This document shows, in pieces, positions 1 through 6,313 of a DNA stretch of 10,475 nucleotides (within the stretch, counting starts at the first letter, position 1; each line of letters opens with the position of its first letter). This stretch comes from JBBSDV01 sp038240335 (GTDB taxonomy: Bacteria > Chloroflexota > Dehalococcoidia > DSTF01 > JACRBR01). Location: NCBI GenBank assembly GCA_038240335.1, contig JBBSDV010000115.1, forward strand, positions 1-10,475, written 5' to 3'. The notes under the pieces are model-generated. The model saw only the letters and a program-made list of their open reading frames with translations. It made no database searches and was not told the DNA's origin. Made by a program: the position numbers and the translations under genes.

Positions 1-21
1 CGACGACGACGACGACGACGA
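1..21 (+). repeat. (CGA)7 trinucleotide microsatellite coding for poly-Asp
   Basis: Seven perfect CGA units run from the window edge; the array may extend further left. In the reading frame of the first gene it gives GAC codons, so a run of seven Asp residues (the last is GAT). It is a coding simple repeat that could vary in length by slippage without breaking the frame. Confidence 0.8.
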
Positions 22-514
22 TTGGGCGGTAACGAACCAGGGCACCGGGCAGTTCGGCGCACCGCCGCGGCCAGCTCTCTTGCGCGAGCCGTCGCCGATG
101 ACGGCAAGCGCGCGGCAGCTGCAACCGGAGGTGGCCGATTCCGAACAGCACGAAGACGAGGCAATTGTGCCAACGCCGGTAGTCGCCAGCGCAACGAACG
201 ACTCCGGCATGCCCTCGACGGGAGCTCCTCGCCGTGGCTTGGACCTGCTCCCACGAACGTATCGGGTGACGGTCGAAGACAAGCGGCGCGGCGTCGATCT
301 CGTACCGCTGCACCGGGCGCTGCGGGGGCTCGATGGGATGCGGGATATGTCGCTCTTGAGTTACAGCAATGGGGTGGCGATGGTTGCGTTGGAGACCGTT
401 GGTCCCGTTGCCCCCGAGGACTTGGCGGACGCCGTGTCGCGTGCGATGTCGAGAGAAGCGAAGGTGGAAGTGCACAACGAACAAACGATGGTAGTGAAAC
501 TGGCTGCGGATTGA
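2..514 (+). CDS. Uncharacterised protein with poly-Asp stretch and C-terminal alpha/beta domain (5' end outside window)
   Basis: The frame is open to the left edge and ends with TGA at 512-514, so the true start is probably outside the window; a TTG at 80 and an ATG at 98 are possible internal starts but would cut off the Asp run. The visible N-terminal half is low-complexity and rich in Asp, Pro, Ala, Glu and Gln, so probably disordered. The last ~87 residues, starting near PRTYRVTVED, alternate predicted strands and helices (beta-alpha-beta-beta-alpha-beta), as in a small ferredoxin-like fold. I recognise no catalytic motif and no family name. The next gene begins 8 bases after the stop (or overlaps it as TTGA if its TTG is used), so the two are probably co-transcribed and may work together. 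Reality of the frame rests on its coherent secondary-structure pattern; the overlapping frame-1 reading is basic, Gly/Arg-rich and lacks domain features. Confidence 0.72.
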   Translation, partial: DDDDDDDWAVTNQGTGQFGAPPRPALLREPSPMTASARQLQPEVADSEQHEDEAIVPTPVVASATNDSGMPSTGAPRRGLDLLPRTYRVTVEDKRRGVDLVPLHRALRGLDGMRDMSLLSYSNGVAMVALETVGPVAPEDLADAVSRAMSREAKVEVHNEQTMVVKLAAD

Positions 515-522
515 GCAAGGGA

Positions 523-1710
523 ATGCGCTGGCTATCAGGTAACAAACGCAACGGACGCGTCGAGGCGCCGAAGCCGTTCGTGGCGATTTCGTCAGTGGAA
601 TCGTCGCGGCCGGAGGGCCGCGAGGGGCGGCTTTTCGATCTGGTCATCTTGTCGCTCTTCCTGCACAGCGCGGGTGGGACAGGCGAGATGTTCGGCGCGT
701 TTCTCGAAAAGGCGCCGTCGGTGACCGACAGCGTGTTCGTGTATCCGGTCGTCCTCGACAAGAAGCGCGACCTGCTCACCTCGGCGCCGCTCGAGGGGAT
801 CGTCGAGCCGCTGCTGGAGCGCGCGATGGAGGCTTTTCAGGAGGATTTGACGGGCCTCGAATTCGACCTGCCGGCGAGCCATTTCCGGCGGCTCGTGATC
901 GAAGGGGGCGAGGTCGTGATCCGCGACTCGCTGGTCGATTTCTGGGCCGGCATTTTGCCGCCCGACGCCGTGAGGAACGCCGAGGAGCAACTCGGCATCA
1001 AGAAGGTCGCGCTCGTGCCGATGCTCGTCGAAGGCGAACCGTATGGCGTCGTGGCGTTCGGCTTCAAGCACGACCATATCGATGCGGAGATCGTCGAGTT
1101 GCTCGTCGGCCACTTTACGCTGGCTATCCGCGATATCGCGACGCTCGAGGATCACGCGCGGTTCAACGACGTCGATCCCGTGACGTGGGTGAACAACCGA
1201 CCGTACATGGTCGACGCGATCGAGAACGAGCTGATTCGTTGCGGCCGGTATGGCAAGACGCTGTCGCTGGTCGTGATCGACCTCGATGATTTCGGGCGAT
1301 TCAATGCGTCGTACGGCCAATCCATGGGCGACCGGCTGCTTCGAAGCGCGGCCGTGAGCCTGGCGGAGACGGTGTCGCCGCCGGAGATTGTTGCGCGCCT
1401 CGACGACGACGAATTCGCGGTGCTGCTGCCGGAGACGAACCGAGCGGCTGCGGTGTCGGTGGCAACGCGGTTGCTCGCGAGCCTGTCGCAGGTGTCCGTG
1501 TTCGGAGACGACGGCGCGCCGGAGCCGCTCAAGGCATCGGTAGCGATCGTGTGTTTTCCGGAAGACGGCACGTCGGCGAAGGACCTACTCGACAGCGCCG
1601 ACGCCGACCTGTACCAGGCGAAGCGGGAGCGCGAGGAGCAGGCGAAGGTGACGACGAACCGCGGTGTCAATCCGCTGGCGAGGGCCGCAGCCGAGCGCGT
1701 GCGGGGCTGA
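523..1710 (+). CDS. GAF-like sensor plus degenerate GGDEF domain protein
   Basis: Protein of 395 aa from the ATG at 523. The start is uncertain: an AAGGGA sits almost against this ATG, and a TTG at 511 overlapping the previous TGA is the alternative. Residues ~45-210 look like a GAF-type sensory domain (strand KKVALVPMLVEGEPYGVVAFG at 160-180). Residues ~216-370 align with GGDEF domains: DPVTWVNNRP at 218-227 matches the DxLTGLxNR entry motif, VVIDLDDF at 250-257 has the metal-binding Asp253, and MGD at 268-270 matches the conserved GD. The signature itself is DDDEF (294-298) instead of GG[DE]EF, and the RxxD inhibitory site is absent (SPPE at the equivalent place). In active cyclases the two glycines contact GTP, so this protein is probably a catalytically dead GTP/c-di-GMP-related sensor or scaffold. 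There are no transmembrane segments, so it is cytoplasmic. Confidence 0.85.
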   Translation: MRWLSGNKRNGRVEAPKPFVAISSVESSRPEGREGRLFDLVILSLFLHSAGGTGEMFGAFLEKAPSVTDSVFVYPVVLDKKRDLLTSAPLEGIVEPLLERAMEAFQEDLTGLEFDLPASHFRRLVIEGGEVVIRDSLVDFWAGILPPDAVRNAEEQLGIKKVALVPMLVEGEPYGVVAFGFKHDHIDAEIVELLVGHFTLAIRDIATLEDHARFNDVDPVTWVNNRPYMVDAIENELIRCGRYGKTLSLVVIDLDDFGRFNASYGQSMGDRLLRSAAVSLAETVSPPEIVARLDDDEFAVLLPETNRAAAVSVATRLLASLSQVSVFGDDGAPEPLKASVAIVCFPEDGTSAKDLLDSADADLYQAKREREEQAKVTTNRGVNPLARAAAERVRG

Positions 1711-1950
1711 GGTTAGTTTCGTCGTTTGTAGTTTGTCGTTTGTAGTTCGCCGTGTGATGAGCCGCGACTCTTGTTGGTCCGATAGTCTTTACAAGAAGTC
1801 CTCGCCAGATCATTCGAGACCTGCAAGTCGGGGGCGGAAGTTCGCACGCCTGCCATCCTGGACCGAGCATCGCGTGTGTATGGATGACATCAGGCCTCGG
1901 CGCGAACCCACAGCAGGCGCGCTTCCCGAAACTGTTCGTTATGTAATCGT
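1711..1950. other. Convergent intergenic gap with heptamer array
   Basis: This 240-base gap lies between the GGDEF gene (+) and the HAD gene (-). It is less GC-rich than the genes. It holds the heptamer array at 1718-1752 and otherwise no gene, no hairpin followed by a T-run and no recognisable RNA. Small open frames here overlap gene ends and lack any domain-like composition. Confidence 0.6.
1718..1752 (+). repeat. Heptanucleotide tandem repeat, locus 1 (5 units)
   Basis: Five consecutive 7-base units of consensus TTYGYMG start 7 bases after the GGDEF stop codon. They end alternately in CG, AG, CG, AG, CG (for example TTTGTAG then TTTGTCG). The first 30 bases match 6272-6301 at 28 of 30 positions, so this is a dispersed repeat. 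It resembles in style the short tandemly repeated repetitive heptamers known from filamentous cyanobacteria, but relationship is not implied. Confidence 0.8.
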
Positions 1951-2742
1951 TTAGCACTTTTCATGCTTTGCGGGCATTGCTTCGAGGCGGGCGATGACGG
2001 CGGGAAGTTCGCGGACGTGGGTGATCACGGCATCGGGCTGGGGGTCGAAGGTTTCGTAGGGGCGGGCGGCGTATTGCTGCGTAAGGACCGCGAACATGCC
2101 GGCGGCCTTAGCCCCAGCGATATCGTGCACGGGGCTGTCGCCGACGAAGACGCTCTCGTTCGGCGCGGCGCAGAGGCCGCGCATCGCCTTCTCGAACAGT
2201 AGTGCATGTGGTTTGCGATATCCCTCGTCGGCCGACACCACGACGCTCTCCATGATGTCCTCGATGCCCTGCCGGCGGAGCATCGCGCGGATGCCGGCGC
2301 CGTCGGCGAGGGTGTTCGTGACGCAGCCCAAGTGATAGCCCGATGCGGTGAGTTCGTGCAGCGTCTCGGTGGTTCCTTCGGCACAGACGAGGCCTTCGAG
2401 TTCGGTCGAGAAGAGCGGCGGCGTGATCTCTCGCAGGAGCGCGTCGTCCAGTTCGAGGCCTAGGCTTCGGCAGGCGAGATCGATCCAGCGCGTGGATGGC
2501 GGCTGCTCGACCTGCAGGGTCGTGGTTGCGTACGTGCCGTCGCTGGCGAAATAGGTCTCCGAGGCTTCAATCAGCACGTCGCGGACGGCGCGCTGCAGCG
2601 CGCGAGCCTCCGGGAGATCGGCGCGGCGCAGACGGGACGCGAGCAATGCGAGTGCGTCGTCGTATGCGCGTTCGAGTGCCGGCGCGTGGGGGCCGATATC
2701 CCAGATCGTGTGCCCGAGATCGAAGATGACGGCGCGGATCAC
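1951..2742 (-). CDS. HAD-superfamily hydrolase, probable small-molecule phosphatase
   Basis: Protein of 263 aa. HAD motifs are in order: motif I FDLGHT with nucleophile Asp8, motif II VTNT with Thr142, motif III Lys177 (RKPHALLFEKAM), and motif IV GDSPVHD with Asp202 and Asp207. The cap lies between motifs I and II (roughly 16-110), the subfamily I arrangement. Motif I has Gly where most phosphatases carry the second Asp (DxD becomes DLG); FDLG variants are also seen in YihX-like sugar phosphatases, so activity remains plausible. The GTG start at 2742 overlaps the TGA of the upstream isomerase gene as GTGA, making this the last gene of a three-gene operon. The likely role is dephosphorylation of a sugar phosphate or related metabolite in the cytoplasm; the substrate cannot be read from sequence. 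It ends in TAA at 1951-1953, with no clear terminator downstream. Confidence 0.9.
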   Translation of the reverse strand: MIRAVIFDLGHTIWDIGPHAPALERAYDDALALLASRLRRADLPEARALQRAVRDVLIEASETYFASDGTYATTTLQVEQPPSTRWIDLACRSLGLELDDALLREITPPLFSTELEGLVCAEGTTETLHELTASGYHLGCVTNTLADGAGIRAMLRRQGIEDIMESVVVSADEGYRKPHALLFEKAMRGLCAAPNESVFVGDSPVHDIAGAKAAGMFAVLTQQYAARPYETFDPQPDAVITHVRELPAVIARLEAMPAKHEKC

Positions 2743-3728
2743 GAGACCGTCAGCACTTCGGCTTCATGTTCACGATCGGCAAGTGCTCTCCCGTTCATCT
2801 TTGTCGCCGGCGATGAATTAGCGAGCCATCCGTCGACGGAGGAGATGCGCGTCTCGGCGGACGGCGACGCGTCATTGAGCAGTTGTTGGCGCGCGAGGAG
2901 GTGCAGCAATCCTCGGATGTAGCGCGAAGCGCGGGGAACGGCGGTCTCGCACTCTTCCGCGCCATCGTAGTCGACGAGGATGAACCCGCGGTAGCGGGCG
3001 AGCTTGAGCAACTGGAGCAGCTCGGGCCAGTGGACGTAGGCGTCGCTGCCGTCGTCGCGCAGGTTCCGCATGCGGGCGTGCACTTGTACGACCCTTGGCG
3101 CAGACGCTTCGATGCCGGTGCGGTCGGCCAGATCCGCGGGGTCGAGGCAGATGCGCAACCAGGGGGAGCCTACATCGTGCACGCATTGGGCGAGCTGTTG
3201 GGATGACGCGACGAGGCCATCGCTGCGGCTGTTCTGCAACGCCAAAACGACGCCACGATCGGCAGCGTAGTCGGCGGCAGCGCGAAGCGATGCCGTCGCA
3301 TCGGACCAGATGCGACGCGCATCCGACTTGGGCCGCGCGAAGACGCGACGCAGGGTGCCTATGATGCGGCCGTCATCCTGCTCGAGTGGTTGCGCTGGCA
3401 CCCAGCCGGCAAAGACGCGGACGATCGGCGCGCCGAGGTACGCGGCGACATCACACCACTCGCGGACCTTCGCGGTCTCGAGCCCACGGCGGTCGTTCGC
3501 ACCGAAATCGTTGGTGACGGCTATGCCGGCGATTGTGAGATGGAGGTCCGTGCAGAGCTTCTTGATGTCGCGCAGATAGAGCGGGTCCGCCGTTGGGAAG
3601 TGAGCATCGACCAACTCGACGCCGTCGACCTCAAGTTCTTGCGCGCAGATCCGGAGCCATCCGGGAAGATCGATGCGATTCTCACGGAAGGCGGCGTCAT
3701 ATGACGACGAGCTACAGCCAAGCTTCAC
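2739..3728 (-). CDS. Sugar phosphate isomerase/epimerase-like TIM-barrel protein
   Basis: Protein of 329 aa from the GTG at 3728, which overlaps the TGA of the deacetylase gene (GTGA) and follows a strong GGAGGA at 7-base spacing; the open frame continues 61 codons upstream, but only as a shadow inside the deacetylase gene. The pattern is that of xylose-isomerase-like barrels (AP endonuclease 2 family): VDGVELVDAHFP at 34-45, TIAGIAVTNDFG at 65-76, LGAPIVRVFAG at 98-108, LALQNSRSDG at 162-171, ICLDPADL at 193-200, VVQVHARMRN at 213-222 and ILVDYDGAEE at 250-259. Likely metal ligands are Glu38 or Gln165, Asp196, His217 and Asp253/Glu258. Gln165 stands where many relatives have Glu, a substitution also found in natural members. 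The last ~45 residues are a polar tail outside the barrel. The reaction is unknown: isomerase, epimerase or lyase on a sugar or cyclitol. Confidence 0.87.
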   Translation of the reverse strand: MKLGCSSSSYDAAFRENRIDLPGWLRICAQELEVDGVELVDAHFPTADPLYLRDIKKLCTDLHLTIAGIAVTNDFGANDRRGLETAKVREWCDVAAYLGAPIVRVFAGWVPAQPLEQDDGRIIGTLRRVFARPKSDARRIWSDATASLRAAADYAADRGVVLALQNSRSDGLVASSQQLAQCVHDVGSPWLRICLDPADLADRTGIEASAPRVVQVHARMRNLRDDGSDAYVHWPELLQLLKLARYRGFILVDYDGAEECETAVPRASRYIRGLLHLLARQQLLNDASPSAETRISSVDGWLANSSPATKMNGRALADREHEAEVLTVS

Positions 3729-4543
3729 GAGATGTCCTCCGGAATCTGCTGGCCCTTGGCGAGCGCTTCGATGCTGCCATAGCGCGTGCGGCGAAAGCCT
3801 TCGGCATACGTACACGCGAGACCGGCACGCTGAGCGACGGCGCGACCGGCGGCCTGCATCTGGCGGGCGATCACGTCCTGGTAGTTGTGCGGGTCGAGCG
3901 ACTCGAGCCATGGCACATCGAGGCCGGAGGCGCGGAGATGATGCTGCATGTCGGCGACAGTCAGCACCATCTGGGCTTCATGTTTGTGCAGCGCCTCGAT
4001 CTTGCGGCCGATGGTGGCATCGATGTCGACGAACTTGTTCTGATCGCGCGGCGCCTTGGCGAAGTACCAGTGCTCGCTGACATAGTGAGGTTCGAGACCG
4101 TCGTTCTGGTGCTCCGGATAGAAGTTCGGGAAGTGGGCGAAGGTCGCCGCTTCGCTCGCAGCAACGGCGACGGCGCGATGGTCCGGGTGGCCCTCGTAGT
4201 GGGTGAATGGATCCCAGGTGAACATGATGTCGGGCTTAATCTCGCGGATGAGTCGCATGAACTGTCGACGGAGCTCGCGAGGGGGTGCGTCGTAGGCGAG
4301 ATCGCCGTCGGAATAGCCGAGAGGGATGACGCGGGCGACGCCGAGCACGCCGGCCGCGTCATTCAGTTCGCGATCACGGACGCCGCGCATCTCCTCCGCC
4401 GATAGCTCGAAGGAGCCCTTGTCGTTGTCGGTGGCGACAACGACCGAGACTTCGTGTCCGGCGTCAGTGAACCGGGCGATCGTACCGCCGGCGAAGAATT
4501 CCATATCATCGCCGTGCGCTTCAAAGACGAGTACGCGCTTCAT
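3725..4543 (-). CDS. PIG-L/LmbE family metal-dependent deacetylase
   Basis: Protein of 272 aa. The ATG at 4543 is chosen because GAAGGA lies about 5 bases upstream on the minus strand and the family motif follows at once; an ATG at 4579 would add 12 residues without a ribosome site. The zinc motif AHGDD (9-13) corresponds to the usual (P/A)HPDD, with His10 and Asp13, and the third ligand is His122 in GHPDHRAV (118-125). MEFFAGGTIARF (14-25) and FTWDPFTHYEGHPDH (108-122) are typical of the family, and 272 aa is a normal length. Members remove N-acetyl groups from amino sugars or glycoside conjugates, as in mycothiol, bacillithiol and GPI precursor synthesis. It is the first gene of an operon with a TIM-barrel isomerase and a HAD phosphatase, pointing to an acetylated amino sugar or similar substrate. 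The Pro-to-Gly change in AHGDD is seen in other members. Confidence 0.9.
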   Translation of the reverse strand: MKRVLVFEAHGDDMEFFAGGTIARFTDAGHEVSVVVATDNDKGSFELSAEEMRGVRDRELNDAAGVLGVARVIPLGYSDGDLAYDAPPRELRRQFMRLIREIKPDIMFTWDPFTHYEGHPDHRAVAVAASEAATFAHFPNFYPEHQNDGLEPHYVSEHWYFAKAPRDQNKFVDIDATIGRKIEALHKHEAQMVLTVADMQHHLRASGLDVPWLESLDPHNYQDVIARQMQAAGRAVAQRAGLACTYAEGFRRTRYGSIEALAKGQQIPEDIS

Positions 4544-4621
4544 GCTTTCCTTCGCGGCAACAACGCGGTGAGCGGGCATAGTGTACTGGGTGGCGTGGGA
4601 CGCGGGAAGCGGGTGCTAGTC

Positions 4622-4656
4622 GTTGGCGTTTGGAGGTTGGCGGCTGGAGGGTGGAC
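4622..4656 (+). repeat. Heptanucleotide tandem repeat, locus 3 (diverged)
   Basis: Five 7-base units: GTTGGCG, TTTGGAG, GTTGGCG, GCTGGAG and GGTGGAC. It can also be read as two adjacent 14-mers (4623-4636 and 4637-4650) differing at two positions. The alternation of units ending in CG and AG matches the arrays at 1718 and 6272, and the strand is the same, but the base composition is G-richer. Membership of the same family is inference. Confidence 0.55.
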
Positions 4657-4698
4657 GCCGGCGCGCGCTTGACGGTGCCGTGAACGAAGCGTCGGGGA

Positions 4699-4704
4699 TA
4701 TACT
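4699..4704 (+). promoter_or_regulatory. -10 box (TATACT) for leaderless aroQ transcript
   Basis: TATACT matches TATAAT at five of six positions and ends 6 bases before the aroQ ATG. A start point about 7 bases after the box falls on the ATG itself, and no Shine-Dalgarno sequence lies upstream. That fits leaderless transcription, known to be common in Deinococcus and several other phyla. No convincing -35 is present at 16-18 bp spacing. Confidence 0.5.
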
Positions 4705-4710
4705 CGGGCG

Positions 4711-5178
4711 ATGCGAATATTGCTGATGAACGGGCCAAATCTCAACACGCTGGGAACGCGCGAGCCGGAGATCTACGGGTCGACGACGCTGCCGGAGATC
4801 GAAGCGATGATCGTGAAGCACGCGTCGGCGGCGGGCGCAGACGTGCGGGCATTCCAGGCGAACGGCGAGGGGCAACTTATTGACTGGCTGCAGCAGGAGC
4901 AGGCTGCGGCGGATGGGTTGATCCTGAATGCCGGCGCATTGAGCCATTACGGGATGGCGCTGCGGGACGCGGTGGCGGCAGCAGGTATGCCGGTGATCGA
5001 AGTGCACATCTCGAACGTCTGGAAGCGCGAGACGTTCCGGCACGAGTCGTTGTTGTCTCCCGTGTGCGCCGGCGTGATCGCAGGGCTGGGGGTTCAGGGG
5101 TATGTGCTCGCGCTCGAGGCGCTGGTCGCGATCGTGGGAGCCAAATCTGGCGAATCGACGAAGAGGACGGGGACATGA
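4711..5178 (+). CDS. aroQ: 3-dehydroquinate dehydratase, type II
   Basis: Protein of 155 aa, the normal size for type II dehydroquinase, which removes water from 3-dehydroquinate to give 3-dehydroshikimate in the shikimate pathway (cytoplasmic dodecamer). The signature MNGPNLNTLGTREPEIYG (6-23) carries Asn12, Arg17 and the catalytic Tyr22. GEGQLIDWL (52-60) is the flexible-loop/helix region with Glu53. LNAGALSHY (72-80) contains Asn73 and His79, and VIEVHISN (95-102) carries the catalytic His99. Arg110 in ETFRHES binds substrate in relatives. Two usual motifs are altered: NPGAYTH becomes NAGALSH, and the (N)HEG segment becomes NGEG. The ~10 residues after AIVGAK are a polar tail. The gene has no clear ribosome site and is probably leaderless; its TGA overlaps the next ATG (ATGA), so the peptidase is translationally coupled. 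Confidence 0.95.
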   Translation: MRILLMNGPNLNTLGTREPEIYGSTTLPEIEAMIVKHASAAGADVRAFQANGEGQLIDWLQQEQAAADGLILNAGALSHYGMALRDAVAAAGMPVIEVHISNVWKRETFRHESLLSPVCAGVIAGLGVQGYVLALEALVAIVGAKSGESTKRTGT

Positions 5179-6260
5179 ACGAACGGCTGCAGCGGCTGCG
5201 CGATGCGCTGGCGAAGAACGAACTCGATGCAGTGTTGATCTCGAACGCGAAGAATCGGCGCTACCTGAGCGGATTTACAGGGTCGGCCGGGTACTTGCTC
5301 GTGACCGAGGACGACGCGGTGATCGCGACGGACTTCCGGTATTACGAACAGAGCGGGACGCAGGCGCCGGACTTTCGGCTGCACAAGATGGTCGGGGGCT
5401 TCGATACGTGGGTGCCGGGGCTCGTTGCGGGGCTCGACGGCAAGAAGCTGGCGTTTGAGGCGAGCGACCTCACGTTCGCGACCCACCAGTCGTTCAAGAA
5501 GACGCTCGCGGGACTGCCGGAGCCGCAGCGGCCGATGTTGACGCCGACGAACAACCTTGTCGAGTCGCTGCGGCTGTACAAGGAGCCGCACGAGATCGAG
5601 GCGCTTCAGAAGGCCGTCGATCTCGGTGACGCAGCGTGCTCCGACGTGATCCAGCGGGTACAGCCGGGCTGGACGGAGAAGCAGGTCGCGTGGGAGATCG
5701 AAAAGTACATCCGTGAACACGGCGGCGACGCGCTCTCGTTCGATACGATCGTCGCAGGCGGGCCATGGGGGGCGATGCCGCACGCGTACCCGCGCGACCG
5801 AAAGCTCGAGGCGGGCGAAGGCGTTGTGATCGACATGGGATGCGACATCGGCGGCTACATGTCGGATCTGACGCGGACGATCTTTCTCGGCAAGCCCGAC
5901 GATCAGTTCAAGAAGATTTACGACATCGTGCTGACGGCGCAGCTGACGGCGGAAGAGATGGTGAAGCCGGGAATGACCGGCGAAGAGTGCCATATGATCG
6001 CGCACAACGTGATCGAAGCAGCGGGGTACGGCGAGACGTTCGGGCACGGGCTTGGGCACGGCATCGGGCTCGAGGTACACGAAGCGCCGCGTGTTGCGCG
6101 GACGTCGCAGGACAAGCTCGAGAACAACATGGTGTTCACGATCGAGCCGGGGATCTATGTGACGGGCTGGGGTGGTGTGCGGATCGAGGACATGGTGGTG
6201 ATGGAGAACGGGAAGGCGCGGGTGATGAGCAAGGCGCCGAAGCTGGAGTTCGTGGGGTAG
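5175..6260 (+). CDS. Xaa-Pro peptidase (M24B family, aminopeptidase P/prolidase-like)
   Basis: Protein of 361 aa. Residues ~1-130 form the creatinase-type N-terminal domain (GFTGSAGYLLVTEDDAVIATD at 33-53), and ~138-355 the pita-bread catalytic domain. All five dimetal ligands are visible: Asp220 (VIDMG), Asp231 (SDLTRT), His295 (HGLGHGIG), Glu324 (TIEPGIY) and Glu338 (RIEDM); His302 in LEVHE is the usual substrate-binding His. It should cleave peptide bonds involving proline, releasing Xaa-Pro or the N-terminal residue before Pro; sequence does not settle aminopeptidase versus dipeptidase. The ATG at 5175 overlaps the aroQ TGA, and AGGA lies 7 bases upstream. An aroQ-peptidase pair is common in Gram-positives (yqhS-yqhT-efp in Bacillus subtilis), but here efp is not next. 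No signal peptide, so cytoplasmic. Confidence 0.94.
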   Translation: MNERLQRLRDALAKNELDAVLISNAKNRRYLSGFTGSAGYLLVTEDDAVIATDFRYYEQSGTQAPDFRLHKMVGGFDTWVPGLVAGLDGKKLAFEASDLTFATHQSFKKTLAGLPEPQRPMLTPTNNLVESLRLYKEPHEIEALQKAVDLGDAACSDVIQRVQPGWTEKQVAWEIEKYIREHGGDALSFDTIVAGGPWGAMPHAYPRDRKLEAGEGVVIDMGCDIGGYMSDLTRTIFLGKPDDQFKKIYDIVLTAQLTAEEMVKPGMTGEECHMIAHNVIEAAGYGETFGHGLGHGIGLEVHEAPRVARTSQDKLENNMVFTIEPGIYVTGWGGVRIEDMVVMENGKARVMSKAPKLEFVG

Positions 6261-6271
6261 GTGCGCCTTGG

Positions 6272-6299
6272 TTCGTCGTTCGTAGTCTGTCGTTTGTAG
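6272..6299 (+). repeat. Heptanucleotide tandem repeat, locus 2 (4 units)
   Basis: Four 7-base units (TTCGTCG, TTCGTAG, TCTGTCG, TTTGTAG) start 11 bases after the peptidase stop codon. With the following two bases the block matches 1718-1747 at 28 of 30 positions, on the same strand and again just behind a stop codon of a + strand gene. Confidence 0.8.
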
Positions 6300-6313
6300 T
6301 TTTTGCTTCTCGC

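Larger units (their letters stand above)
4544..4710. other. Divergent intergenic region between deacetylase operon and aroQ
   Basis: These 167 bases must hold promoters for both directions. For aroQ there is a TATACT box at 4699-4704. A TTGACG at 4669-4674 lies 24 bases before it, too far for a normal -35/-10 pair. For the minus-strand operon only a weak TACACT (4585 down to 4580) can be pointed to. The centre carries a heptamer array at 4622-4656. No operator-like palindrome was seen. Confidence 0.5.

Noticed and set aside
22..522. The long frame-1 extension that would make the GGDEF protein 562 aa
   Set aside because: This stretch reads as a basic, Gly/Arg/Ala-rich sequence with no domain pattern and overlaps the better-supported frame-2 gene; the GGDEF gene is better started at 523 (or 511).
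592..1320. Minus-strand open frame opposite the GAF/GGDEF gene
   Set aside because: His/Arg-rich shadow of the coding strand; no start signal or motif.
3729..3911. Upstream extension of the isomerase frame to a start at 3911
   Set aside because: The extra 61 codons lie inside the deacetylase gene, are Arg/Ser/Pro-rich, and the GTG at 3728 has a strong GGAGGA and a GTGA overlap.
4669..4704. TTGACG paired with TATACT as a sigma-70 promoter for aroQ
   Set aside because: The spacer is 24 bp, too long for a normal promoter; only the -10 box is kept.
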